Origin: Reichenbachiella versicolor
GTDB lineage: Bacteria; Bacteroidota; Bacteroidia; Cytophagales; Cyclobacteriaceae
NCBI RefSeq assembly: GCF_003171675.1
Contig: NZ_QFZQ01000002.1
Location: 1 to 64,000 of the forward strand
Direction of reading: 5' to 3'
Length of the DNA stretch: 64,000 nucleotides
Part shown: in pieces, positions 26,392-35,295 of the stretch
Layout: every line of letters starts with the position of its first letter
Numbering within the stretch: position 1 is the first letter of the stretch
Position numbers and translations under genes: made by a program
The notes under the pieces: model-generated
Database searches by the model: none
The model's input: only the letters and a program-made list of their open reading frames with translations
What the model was told of the DNA's origin: nothing

Positions 26392-27315
26392 ATGAACAAA
26401 CTAAACCTCACTATAACTAACATTATGTTGATTTTGTTCCTGTTGGTTTCACATTCCAGTTGTCAACAACCACAAAAACGAAAATCAAAGGAAGAATTGT
26501 ATCAATACATTGAGAATAGTTCTATCTATTACAATTTACGACAACCTACTCAAAAGTATTTCCTCCCATATGTATTAGAAGAAGTATCAGGATTGTCATA
26601 TCTATCCGACAATCAGATCTTTATGATCGAAGATGAAGGTGGCAAGGCATATTTATACGATATGTCACTAAAAGAGTTAGTTAGAAAAATAGCCTTTTCC
26701 AAACCAGGAGACTTTGAAGGAATTGAGTTAGTACGCGATACGGTGTATATTACTAAAAGCAATGGAGATCTTTACAAATTCAAACTCGACTCTACAAACA
26801 GAGCTGAACCTATTAAAATTAATACAGCCTTTAAGAGTAAAAACAACATAGAAGGACTTGGTTATGACCCTATAAGTAATTGCCTTCTATTCGCCACAAA
26901 AGCCACTGGAGATATTGAAGACAATGACGTAAAAGGCAAAGCCATTTATAGTTATTCATTGAAAAGGCAGAAAATCATAGAAAAAACGGAGATACCGATA
27001 AACTCTGACAAAATCATGTCTTTCTTATCAAAACATAAGAAGATAAAATATGATGATGATCAAAAGCTTGATTTCAAACCCTCTGGTATAGCTTTTCACC
27101 CTATAGAAAAGGCGTATTATGTAATATCAGCCAATGACCGTTTTATTCTAGTAATTAAACCTAATGGTAAAATAAAAGCAACCTACCCTATCAGAAGTTC
27201 GCAACTTCTACAACCAGAAGGAATTACTTTTACACCCGAAGGTGATCTACTGATTAGTAGTGAAGGACAGGGTGAAAAAGGATACATATTAAGATTTGAA
27301 ATGCTTCAAAAATGA
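26392..27315 (+). CDS. SdiA-regulated-domain lipoprotein
   Basis: The 307-residue protein has a signal sequence and lipobox (V-S-H-S-S-C, Cys24). Residues about 55-305 form a beta-propeller-like SdiA-regulated domain with E-V-S-G-L-S-Y-L, I-E-D-E-G-G-K-A-Y-L-Y-D, G-D-F-E-G-I-E and L-Q-P-E-G-I-T-F. The family name comes from an E. coli gene under SdiA control and does not imply quorum sensing here. The next gene overlaps by four bases (ATGA), so the proteins are likely made together at the cell envelope. Confidence 0.85.
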   Translation: MNKLNLTITNIMLILFLLVSHSSCQQPQKRKSKEELYQYIENSSIYYNLRQPTQKYFLPYVLEEVSGLSYLSDNQIFMIEDEGGKAYLYDMSLKELVRKIAFSKPGDFEGIELVRDTVYITKSNGDLYKFKLDSTNRAEPIKINTAFKSKNNIEGLGYDPISNCLLFATKATGDIEDNDVKGKAIYSYSLKRQKIIEKTEIPINSDKIMSFLSKHKKIKYDDDQKLDFKPSGIAFHPIEKAYYVISANDRFILVIKPNGKIKATYPIRSSQLLQPEGITFTPEGDLLISSEGQGEKGYILRFEMLQK

Positions 27316-30300
27316 GAAGAGTAATAATAGTAGCACTGACCTTAATCGCATTTGTCTCCTCAGCTCAGAGAAACGTCTATTTCATAGGAGATGCTGGAGA
27401 CATGAAAACATCACAACTGAAACATTTTCAAACTATCATATCCGAAGGCAGAAAAGATGATGCATTAGTCCTATTAGGAAACAACGTCACACCTGATGGA
27501 CTCCATCTATCCGAACATAAAAAACGTATTTCAAGTCAGGCTACACTAGACAGTTTATTGGACGCTATTGAAACATTCAAAGGGTCAGTTTACATGTTAG
27601 CAGGTAATTCCGACTGGAGTAACGGCAGTAAAAACGGCATATCGCGACTTAAGGAACAACAAAAGTATATAGCCTCTAAATTTCCAAAGCGTCAGATTTT
27701 CTATCCATCTAATGGCTGCGCAGGACCGGAAGAAATCCAATTAGACGATAAGACACTTTTAATCATCATTGACACACAGTATTTATTACACCCGTGGGAA
27801 AAAAGTGGCATCAATGAAGGCTGTAATGCCAACTCTACAGTAACAGCTATTGAAATGTTGGGAGATGCCATACTCCGAAACAAAAACAAACATATTATAG
27901 TAGCTGGACATCACCCTATGTTATCCAATGGAGAATATGGAAAGGGGCTCGGTCTCTACAGACAGCATATGAATAGTCCCAGATATAAAGCTATCAGAAA
28001 AGGCATTATGGATCAGTTAGCCTTAGGCGAATCTGTTACCTACATTAGTGCACACGAAGGAGCTTCTCAATACCTCGTTCAAGACAAGTCTCACTACTTA
28101 TTGGCCTCAGCCAAATCTTCCAATAAAATTTCAAAAGAAAAAAACACCAAATTTTTCGGTAGCGAAGGAGCAATTGGAAAAATCACTATTAAAAACAATG
28201 GAGACTTAGACCTTCTTTTGACTTCATTAAACTCTGGGCAAAAGATCTATGAAACAAAAATGTTTAACAAACAAGCCAAATCAGTTTCAAAAGAATTAGC
28301 CGAACGCCCTCAGTACAAAGACAGTACTATTACCACCCCAGCAGATGCCACACTAGCTAGCTCGGGAAAAAGAAGCCAAAACTTCTGGCTAGGTAATGTC
28401 TATAGAAGTGAATGGGCTCTTCCATACACAGCACCATTATTTGATCTATACAGCGAACATGGAGGTCTAGAAATCACCAAACGAGGAGGTGGAGGCCAGA
28501 CAAGAACACTTCGGTTAGAAGCCAAAGATGGAAAACAATACGTACTAAGATCTATCAAAAAATGGCCAGAAAGAGCAGTTCCTCTCGTTTTGAGAAAAAC
28601 ATTTGCTGTCAAAATAGCCATAGATCAAATGTCAGCGGCACACCCATACGGAGCATTCGTAGTTCCAGATTACGCAGACGCAGCTGGAGTTTTCCATACC
28701 AATCCTAAAGTCGTAGGCATACCTGATGATCCCGCATTTGGACAATACAGGCAAGAGTTCAAAGGCCTTCTCACCCTATATGAAGAGCGACCAAACAAAG
28801 AAGCAGCAGAAGAACCATTCTTTGGCAACGGCGAAAAAGTCATCAGTACTTTTGACCTTATAGACAAACTACAAGAAGACAACGATAACAGCATAGATGA
28901 CATACAACTTGTCAGAAGTAGAATGTTCGATATGTGGCTCGGAGACTGGGATCGCCACGAAGATCAATGGAGATGGAATAGGTTTGATAAAAAAGGCAAA
29001 GGGCACATATACAAACCCATACCAAGAGACCGCGACCAAGTTTTCTTCAAAGCCGAAGGAGTAATACCTAGAATAGTGGCAAGTAGATGGGCTTTTCCAA
29101 TGTTTCAAGGATTTCATGAAGACATCAAATGGCCCGATGGTTTCAACTGGCAAGCAAGATGGTTTGACAGAAGCTTTCTAAACGAACTAGAATGGGATGA
29201 TTGGCAAACTCAAATCGATCACCTGCAATCAAACCTTACTGATCAAACAATCAGCAAAGGACTAAGCAACTGGCCGCAAGACGTGTATAATCTATCTGGA
29301 AAAGAAATAGAAAACACATTAAAAGTAAGACTTCAAAACATGGATAAATATGGACGCTCTTACTATGAATATCTCGCCAAAGAGGTCGATGTACTAGGAT
29401 CCGACAAGCATGAATTTTTCGAAGTAGATAGGTCAATAGATACTACTCAAGTAACTGTTTATAAAATGAAAAAAGATGGTGAACTTAAAAATATCATCTA
29501 TCAACGAAGATTTATTAATGAAGAAACTAAAGAAATAAGACTTTACGGTTTAGGTGGACAAGACAAATTTGTGATGAATGGAACATCAAAGCACGGACCC
29601 AAAATCAGGATTATAGGGGGCGAAGGAAAAGACCAAATATCCGATTCATCTAAAGTTAACGGTTGGAAAAAGCGAACTATAGTGTATGATATGAAATCAA
29701 ACACTACTTTGACAAAATCCAATGAAACAAAAAGCAAATTAAGCAACGATCCTGAAATCAATTTATATGACCGAAAAGCATACAAAATGAATAAAACCTT
29801 CCCTGTTCTAGACGCCAATTGGAATGTCGATGATGGAATCTTCCTAGGAGGTGGATTCAAATACGTAGGACATGGATTCAGAAAAGACCCATTCAAAGTT
29901 TCACATCTTGTAAAAGGGAATATAGCAATAGCTACAGGAGCATTCGAAGCCAATTATGACGGTTATTGGACCGATTTGATTCATAAAACTGACTTAAACG
30001 TAAAACTAGATGTAGTAAATCCATACGGAGTGGCCAACTACTTTGGATTAGGCAACGAATCCACCTATGATGTCAATAAAAACACAATACCAAGCAACTT
30101 TGAAGACGCAGTTGACTACTACAGGATCAGATACGAAATGTATTCAACAGATGTAAGTTTCGGATTTAACTTATTAGACAATAATAAAGTATTTATAGGT
30201 CCAAGGTTCTCAAGAACCCAAGTTCAAGATCAAGGTAACAAATTCATTAACGATGGAGCAAGCGATCAAGATCCAGATAGAATATTCCAATCATTTTATT

Positions 30301-30857
30301 ATGCAGGACTAAGAGTAAGAAACGAATTTGACACGCGAGATCATAAAGTACTCCCTTCGACTGGCGTCTATTACAACTTGTCATATGATTACAATTGGGG
30401 CTTAGAAAATGTCTCTGAAGACAACTCAAGAGTAGAAGGTGAAGCAGAGTTCTACTTCAACTTTCAAATTCCCAATGACCTAGTTATAGGAAATAGAATT
30501 GGAGGTGCCAAAGTTTATGGTAATTATGAATTCTTCAATGCTGCCGTTCTAGGAAGAGAGTATTTGAGAGGATATAGACGAACTAGATTTATTGGAGATG
30601 CCTCGTTATACCACAACATAGACATAAGACTTAAACTATTCTCATTCACCTCAATCATTCTTCCAGGTGAAGTAGGAATTTTAGCATTCAATGACATTGG
30701 ACGTGTATGGTTGGACGGGGAAAACTCAAACAAATGGCATCGAGGAACGGGGTTTGGTTTCTGGGTAAGTCCAATAAGACTTGCAGTCATCAACTTCTCA
30801 TACTCCTTTGCAGAAGATGAAAACCTAGCAATATTTAGAATGAGATATCATTTTTAA
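27312..30857 (+). CDS. Metallophosphoesterase-like domain fused to an outer-membrane beta-barrel
   Basis: The 1181-residue protein has a signal peptide and a calcineurin-like phosphoesterase domain (about 21-320). A central segment (about 355-720) and a C-terminal BamA/TamA-type 'surface antigen' barrel (about 830-1181) follow, the latter with F-D-T-R-D, R-E-Y-L-R-G-Y, F-N-D-I-G-R-V-W and terminal F-R-M-R-Y-H-F. The phosphoesterase motifs are eroded: G-D-A-G-D is kept (D27), but G-D-N reads G-N-N (56-58), G-N-H-D reads G-N-S-D (98-101) and G-H-x-H reads A-H-E-G (247-250). G-H-H-P (199-202) survives. It may be a pseudoenzyme exposed in the periplasm and anchored by the barrel. It is translationally coupled to the SdiA-regulated lipoprotein. 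Confidence 0.85.
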   Translation: MRRVIIVALTLIAFVSSAQRNVYFIGDAGDMKTSQLKHFQTIISEGRKDDALVLLGNNVTPDGLHLSEHKKRISSQATLDSLLDAIETFKGSVYMLAGNSDWSNGSKNGISRLKEQQKYIASKFPKRQIFYPSNGCAGPEEIQLDDKTLLIIIDTQYLLHPWEKSGINEGCNANSTVTAIEMLGDAILRNKNKHIIVAGHHPMLSNGEYGKGLGLYRQHMNSPRYKAIRKGIMDQLALGESVTYISAHEGASQYLVQDKSHYLLASAKSSNKISKEKNTKFFGSEGAIGKITIKNNGDLDLLLTSLNSGQKIYETKMFNKQAKSVSKELAERPQYKDSTITTPADATLASSGKRSQNFWLGNVYRSEWALPYTAPLFDLYSEHGGLEITKRGGGGQTRTLRLEAKDGKQYVLRSIKKWPERAVPLVLRKTFAVKIAIDQMSAAHPYGAFVVPDYADAAGVFHTNPKVVGIPDDPAFGQYRQEFKGLLTLYEERPNKEAAEEPFFGNGEKVISTFDLIDKLQEDNDNSIDDIQLVRSRMFDMWLGDWDRHEDQWRWNRFDKKGKGHIYKPIPRDRDQVFFKAEGVIPRIVASRWAFPMFQGFHEDIKWPDGFNWQARWFDRSFLNELEWDDWQTQIDHLQSNLTDQTISKGLSNWPQDVYNLSGKEIENTLKVRLQNMDKYGRSYYEYLAKEVDVLGSDKHEFFEVDRSIDTTQVTVYKMKKDGELKNIIYQRRFINEETKEIRLYGLGGQDKFVMNGTSKHGPKIRIIGGEGKDQISDSSKVNGWKKRTIVYDMKSNTTLTKSNETKSKLSNDPEINLYDRKAYKMNKTFPVLDANWNVDDGIFLGGGFKYVGHGFRKDPFKVSHLVKGNIAIATGAFEANYDGYWTDLIHKTDLNVKLDVVNPYGVANYFGLGNESTYDVNKNTIPSNFEDAVDYYRIRYEMYSTDVSFGFNLLDNNKVFIGPRFSRTQVQDQGNKFINDGASDQDPDRIFQSFYYAGLRVRNEFDTRDHKVLPSTGVYYNLSYDYNWGLENVSEDNSRVEGEAEFYFNFQIPNDLVIGNRIGGAKVYGNYEFFNAAVLGREYLRGYRRTRFIGDASLYHNIDIRLKLFSFTSIILPGEVGILAFNDIGRVWLDGENSNKWHRGTGFGFWVSPIRLAVINFSYSFAEDENLAIFRMRYHF

Positions 30858-30882
30858 AAATCTAGCGTTTTTAAGCATCAAG

Positions 30883-30913
30883 TTCCTCGGCAAATAACTA
30901 AGCAGCCGAGGAA
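30883..30913 (+). terminator. Intrinsic terminator after the phosphoesterase/barrel gene
   Basis: A nine-bp stem, TTCCTCGGC (30883-30891) with GCCGAGGAA (30905-30913), is followed by ATATTTTTTT. It overlaps the 3' end of the convergent DUF2652 gene. Confidence 0.75.
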
Positions 30914-31971
30914 ATATTTTTTTGCTCGGAAATCTTCTTTAAATTATCTAAAGCATCCTTTATCCCTTTAATAATTTTAGCTTTTATAAAACTTAGCATC
31001 ATTCTTTGAAAGAAGTTCTTAGGCTTTAGATAAACTTCACTCTTTAGAATAGTAACTCCATTCTCTCCCCTCTTTAGCATAAAATAAGTAGCAAAATCCT
31101 CAAAAGGAGCACCTTCAATCAGTTTTTCACCATATATATAATCAAAACCATCAGACTCCTTAGATACAGTCTCAAACTTCAGCGACTCGCCATCAACTAT
31201 ACAATTATGTTCAGTACCTATTCGATTTATTTCATTTTTATTGAACTCGATCTTGTAAGCACTTTTATTCCATGCCTCTCTTAAGTTCAGATTCAAAATG
31301 AATTTAAATACTACATCAATATCTGCATTGATTTTAATAAAGCGCTCCAAAACTCTTTCACTTTCATTAGGCCCCACCATATCAATAAACTCATCTTTAA
31401 CATCAGCGTGCCAATCAGAAATAAGCTCATACTGAAAACCCAATTGACCTAATTGATCATCATTCAAAGCCCCCGAACACATCTCATTTGTCAACATCTC
31501 ATCACCCAAAAAATCATCTGAAAACAAAATATACTCATCAAGACCAATCTTATTCTTAAGAAGCCTATGAGCCACTACCACATCCTTACCATGAGGCTTA
31601 GAAATACCACCAGCAAATTCTTGAATAACGGTAGGTCCCTGATGCACAATAAATTTCAACTTCAGATCAATAGCCCCCACACAAGCCCCACAGTTACATA
31701 TTCTTCTCGATTCATATTTTTTAATATGATTATGAAAGGCTAAGAACATAAGTCTACTCTGTTCTCGAATATCTTCAAGAGACATTATCCCTTCCTTAAA
31801 AAAGAAAACAGCATCTCCCTCTATCTCAGCTACTCTCAAGTCAAATTGATTTGCTTCTAGTATTACATTGATCAGTTCATGGGTGATATGAGCACTATGC
31901 TCAGGACTGCTATCCTTTACAAATCGAGTAAAGCCAGAAATATCTGGAAAGAAAAGTGTAGTATCTTTCAT
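30898..31971 (-). CDS. DUF2652 cyclase-like protein with C-terminal SRPBCC/START-like domain
   Basis: Residues 1-190 resemble class III nucleotidyl cyclases: F-F-P-D-I-S-G-F-T (D10) and E-G-D-A-V-F-F-F (D53) correspond to the metal-binding aspartates. V-V-V-A-H-R-L keeps Arg136, but the usual Asn is Val132. A C-N-C-G-A-C cluster (92-97) is inserted just before the strand ending in I-V-H-Q-G, which suggests a bound metal. The C-terminal half (about 205-345) looks like an SRPBCC/polyketide-cyclase ligand-binding fold. Cyclase activity is therefore doubtful, though binding of a nucleotide is possible. It stands alone, convergent with the barrel gene. Confidence 0.8.
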   Translation of the reverse strand: MKDTTLFFPDISGFTRFVKDSSPEHSAHITHELINVILEANQFDLRVAEIEGDAVFFFKEGIMSLEDIREQSRLMFLAFHNHIKKYESRRICNCGACVGAIDLKLKFIVHQGPTVIQEFAGGISKPHGKDVVVAHRLLKNKIGLDEYILFSDDFLGDEMLTNEMCSGALNDDQLGQLGFQYELISDWHADVKDEFIDMVGPNESERVLERFIKINADIDVVFKFILNLNLREAWNKSAYKIEFNKNEINRIGTEHNCIVDGESLKFETVSKESDGFDYIYGEKLIEGAPFEDFATYFMLKRGENGVTILKSEVYLKPKNFFQRMMLSFIKAKIIKGIKDALDNLKKISEQKNISSAA

Positions 31972-32069
31972 AATATTAAATCAGTTACCCATCTTACGCA
32001 GATCACCTCCATTTGTTAAAACCAAAGCAATAAATTCCACGTACTCTAAGCCCAAAAACATAGGATTAA

Positions 32070-33122
32070 ATGAACAGAATAATACTCTTTGTAATGAGCA
32101 TTTCAGCCCTCTCTGGATGCACAAATTATGAACGAATCCCACAAAGTGCCTACACATTAGAATCACCAATCCTCTCCGATACAGGATTCAGCTTCATAAA
32201 AGCAAAAGACTACACTATTTACCAAGGTAATGATATAAACTCGACATCGATCGACTGGGAACAGCCTGTAACCAAACCATCTACCCGTAACACATTTGAC
32301 CGATCAATCTATGCACTTGTATCAAAAAACAACAAAGACACTTTATACATTTCGAACAGACTAATTCCATTTAAAAAAACTCTAAATTTTAGAGACCTCG
32401 GCGGAATAAAAACCCAAGAGGGCAGACAAATAAAATGGGGGAAATTATACCGATCAGGAAAATTTGACAAAGTCAAAAAATCCGAAATTGAGGTGATGGA
32501 AAAAATGAAAATTGCCAAAGTCATTGATCTCAGAACCCATGGAGAGGTAGCTGATCATCCAGACAAAATCCTCTCCTACTCATCAATAAAATGGATCCAT
32601 AACCCTATTTCAGGAATCACTTATGAAGATCTAGAAAAAACAAAAAAAGAAATAAAACAACAATCTCCTCAAGAGTTTGATGGAAACGGCAAAATGGAAG
32701 AATCCATGCTTCGATTTGCAAGAGATGGAAAAAAAGACTTTGGAAACATATTCAAAGAAATTCTCAACACACACCCAGACAGTGCAATAGTATACCACTG
32801 CACAGCAGGCAAAGACAGAACTGGACTTATGACTGCACTACTACTTCATAGCCTTGACGTAGACCAACGAACAATAGAAGACGACTATCTGCTGTCTAAC
32901 TACTTCAGATATGAAAAAATGGAAAAAAACGCACGTCTGGGAGCCCATATATTCGGAATCGAAAACGAATCCTTAAGGCCAATCATGGAAGTAAGAACCA
33001 GTTATCTCCAAACATCATATGATTATATTAATCAAGAATATGGATCAATAGATCAATACTTAGAATCTATGGGCATTGGAGAACACGAAAAGAATGAATT
33101 AAAAAAACGATTTCTATATTAA
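32070..33122 (+). CDS. Tyrosine/dual-specificity phosphatase lipoprotein
   Basis: A lipobox (A-L-S-G-C, Cys17) is followed by a catalytic domain of the Tyr_phosphatase 3 type. N-F-R-D-L-G-G (106-112), W-G-K-L-Y-R-S-G, V-I-D-L-R-T-H-G-E and the signature loop H-C-T-A-G-K-D-R-T-G (nucleophile C244, R250) are all present, so activity is likely. With a lipid anchor it should face the periplasm, where a substrate could be a phospholipid, phosphosugar or phosphoprotein. Lipoprotein members of this family are known in bacteria. The neighbours give no clear pathway. Confidence 0.92.
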   Translation: MNRIILFVMSISALSGCTNYERIPQSAYTLESPILSDTGFSFIKAKDYTIYQGNDINSTSIDWEQPVTKPSTRNTFDRSIYALVSKNNKDTLYISNRLIPFKKTLNFRDLGGIKTQEGRQIKWGKLYRSGKFDKVKKSEIEVMEKMKIAKVIDLRTHGEVADHPDKILSYSSIKWIHNPISGITYEDLEKTKKEIKQQSPQEFDGNGKMEESMLRFARDGKKDFGNIFKEILNTHPDSAIVYHCTAGKDRTGLMTALLLHSLDVDQRTIEDDYLLSNYFRYEKMEKNARLGAHIFGIENESLRPIMEVRTSYLQTSYDYINQEYGSIDQYLESMGIGEHEKNELKKRFLY

Positions 33123-33345
33123 ATCTCTAGCAAGAAACGACCATTAAAAATCCTTCAAAAAGGACAAAGATCTTAGTTAATACCAAAACCCTCTAAATAC
33201 ACCACGAAGACTGGACAATTTGAGGAAACCATGTGTAAACATCTTGAATCAGTCACTGACTTTTGTACCCTTTATTAATTCATGATAAAAAGAATGATTA
33301 ATATGTGACTATTCCAAGTATCGAACATTACATAAAATAAAAACG

Positions 33346-33900
33346 ATGCTAAAATTCAAGAAACCCAAACTAGAACCGAAAGTTTCAGCAGGGTCAATGG
33401 CAGACATAGCCTTTCTACTGTTAATCTTCTTCCTAGTAGCTACCAACTTACTACAAGATAAAGGTCTTATAATGCAGCTTCCTCCAGAAGCACCTCCTAC
33501 CATCACCAAGATCAAGGAAAGAAACCTGTATACAATTCAAATAAACTCAAAGAATCAATTTCTTATCGAAGGAAAGATCAGAGAAAATTTGAATAATGTA
33601 ACACAGGAAATAAAAGAATTTGTCCTCAACCCACAACACCAATCATCCCTTTCTGAAACACCACAAAAAGCAATAATTTCAGTAAAAGCCAACCGAGGTA
33701 CAAAATATAAACACTTTGTAGAAACTCTAGATCAAATCAAACAAGCTTATTACGAAATGTATGGTGAGAAAGTCAACCTAAGCGCAGATGAATTTAGAAA
33801 ACTAAATCGGAAAGATCCACATCAAGATCATCTTTACCTACTTGCAAGGCAAAATCTACCCATGAATATATCTATCGCAGAACCAGACAAAATCAAATAA
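33346..33900 (+). CDS. exbD: ExbD/TolR-type proton-channel subunit, long form
   Basis: One N-terminal membrane helix contains the essential Asp in G-S-M-A-D-I-A-F-L-L-L-I-F-F-L-V-A-T (D20), followed by a periplasmic domain. At 184 residues it is longer than typical ExbD, with an extra C-terminal segment after residue 150. ExbD works with ExbB to couple proton flow to TonB-driven transport. A second exbD-like gene follows after 28 bases, and paired ExbD genes are common in Bacteroidota. No exbB or tonB lies in this window, so the motor partner must be encoded elsewhere. Confidence 0.9.
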   Translation: MLKFKKPKLEPKVSAGSMADIAFLLLIFFLVATNLLQDKGLIMQLPPEAPPTITKIKERNLYTIQINSKNQFLIEGKIRENLNNVTQEIKEFVLNPQHQSSLSETPQKAIISVKANRGTKYKHFVETLDQIKQAYYEMYGEKVNLSADEFRKLNRKDPHQDHLYLLARQNLPMNISIAEPDKIK

Positions 33901-33928
33901 TTCCCCAAAACACTTTTAACTAGAAAAT

Positions 33929-34378
33929 ATGAAATTACGCAAGACATCAAAATCTGTAGCAGAAATATCGACCGCATCTATGCCAGATATAGTATTCCTA
34001 TTACTATTCTTCTTCATGGTATCAGCCACTATCAAAAGAGAAGATAATCAATTAGATGTATCCGTACCACAAGCACATGCAGTGACACAAGTCAATAAGA
34101 AATTCTTAGTCAAAGAATTACATATAGGATACCCAACAGATCTCAATCAAGGAAGTACTCCTAAAATATTGAACGGTAAACAGATCCTTCAGCTAAGCAA
34201 CATATCTCAATGGATACAAGAACAAAGATCTACACTAGATGAAGTGTACCATGACCAAATGATAATCATGCTGAAAGCAGACAAGAACGTGGATATGGGA
34301 ATCATTGGAGACATTCAAACAGAACTACGAAAAAACAACGCAAGAAAAGTTATGTTTAGAACACTAGACGAAATATAG
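33929..34378 (+). CDS. exbD: ExbD/TolR-type proton-channel subunit, short form
   Basis: The membrane helix has the conserved Asp in S-T-A-S-M-P-D-I-V-F-L-L-L-F-F-F-M-V-S-A-T (D20), preceded by a short basic cytoplasmic tail and followed by a periplasmic domain; 149 residues is the standard length. It probably forms a heteromeric peg with the preceding ExbD. The products should energise the TonB-dependent receptors of this organism, two of which lie in this window. Confidence 0.9.
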   Translation: MKLRKTSKSVAEISTASMPDIVFLLLFFFMVSATIKREDNQLDVSVPQAHAVTQVNKKFLVKELHIGYPTDLNQGSTPKILNGKQILQLSNISQWIQEQRSTLDEVYHDQMIIMLKADKNVDMGIIGDIQTELRKNNARKVMFRTLDEI

Positions 34379-34421
34379 CAGATAGCACTAAATGCCAATT
34401 CATAGATCTTAATATTTTTCG

Positions 34422-34429
34422 TAACTTTG
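34422..34429 (+). promoter_or_regulatory. Candidate -7 element of the PAPS-reductase-family gene
   Basis: TAACTTTG is an exact match to the Bacteroidota -7 consensus, 71 bases before the ATG, leaving a leader of about 65 bases. No clean -33 TTTG was found at the expected distance. Confidence 0.45.
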
Positions 34430-34500
34430 CGGCTTGAAAATGAGTAGAATTAATTGGAACAATCGTTTCATTTATTTCTATTACGAAAAACAGATAAGTA

Positions 34501-35112
34501 ATGATTGATATTGCATCTTTAAACGAAGAATTCGCAAGTAAGTCTCCTCAGGAAATTATTGAGTGGGCCGTAAAACAAGCTAAAACCCCTGTAGTTACCA
34601 CAAACTTTAGACCATTTGAAGCAGTAATTCTACACGCTTGTACTAGAGTCCAAAAAAATATGCCTGTGATTTGGTGTGATACAGGATACAATACTTCGTA
34701 CACCTACAGACATGCAGAAGCTACTATCGAGCAATTAGACTTAAATGTAAAATTATACGTCCCTAAACAGACTTCTGCGCATAGAGATGCTGTAATGGGA
34801 ATTCCGGACGTAGAAGATCCAAAACACGCGGTATTTACTGAACAAGTAAAATTAGAACCGTTCAAAAGAGCTATGGATGAGCACAAACCTGATGTTTGGT
34901 TTACCAATCTCAGAAAAGGACAAACAGCATTTAGAGACTCTATTGATATTCTATCTTATTCTGCAGATGGAGTTCTTAAAGTCAGTCCATTCTATCACTA
35001 TAGTGATGAAGAAATGGAAGCTTATGTAGCACAACACGAACTAGGTAATGAAACCAGATATTTCGATCCTACCAAAGTCCTTTCTAATAGAGAATGTGGA
35101 TTACACTCTTAA
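34501..35112 (+). CDS. PAPS/APS reductase-family protein
   Basis: The 203-residue protein has the family core: W-C-D-T-G-Y-N-T (58-65), F-T-N-L-R-K-G-Q-T-A-F-R (134-145), and the C-terminal E-C-G-L-H (198-202) whose Cys199 is the catalytic thiol in PAPS reductases. The paired cysteines that hold a 4Fe-4S cluster in APS reductases are absent, pointing to a PAPS-type enzyme. The nucleotide loop usually reading S-F-G-x-E-D is N-F-R-P-F-E here (35-40). No other sulfate-assimilation gene is adjacent. The reaction could be reduction of PAPS to sulfite, but the altered loop leaves doubt. Confidence 0.8.
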   Translation: MIDIASLNEEFASKSPQEIIEWAVKQAKTPVVTTNFRPFEAVILHACTRVQKNMPVIWCDTGYNTSYTYRHAEATIEQLDLNVKLYVPKQTSAHRDAVMGIPDVEDPKHAVFTEQVKLEPFKRAMDEHKPDVWFTNLRKGQTAFRDSIDILSYSADGVLKVSPFYHYSDEEMEAYVAQHELGNETRYFDPTKVLSNRECGLHS

Positions 35113-35136
35113 ATTGAATAGCAAGAATAATATACT

Positions 35137-35159
35137 AGGCTCCTGTTGGAGCCTTTTTT
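35137..35159 (+). terminator. Intrinsic terminator after the PAPS-reductase-family gene
   Basis: A seven-bp stem, AGGCTCC (35137-35143) with GGAGCCT (35148-35154), around TGTT, is followed by TTTTTTG. Confidence 0.9.
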
Positions 35160-35295
35160 GTTTCTTACTTCTTTAGCGGCTAGTTTTAGCCTAATCAAAG
35201 TGCAGTCGCTAATTTATAAACATTTACCCCCTAATTTCCTACCCTTAGAAAATATGGGGTTTAAACTTAATGTGTTATATCTCCCTGCAAATAAA

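Noticed and set aside
28400-29436. Several minus-strand open frames of 60-95 codons inside the phosphoesterase/barrel gene
   Set aside because: They are shadows of the long plus-strand gene, with no conserved motifs.
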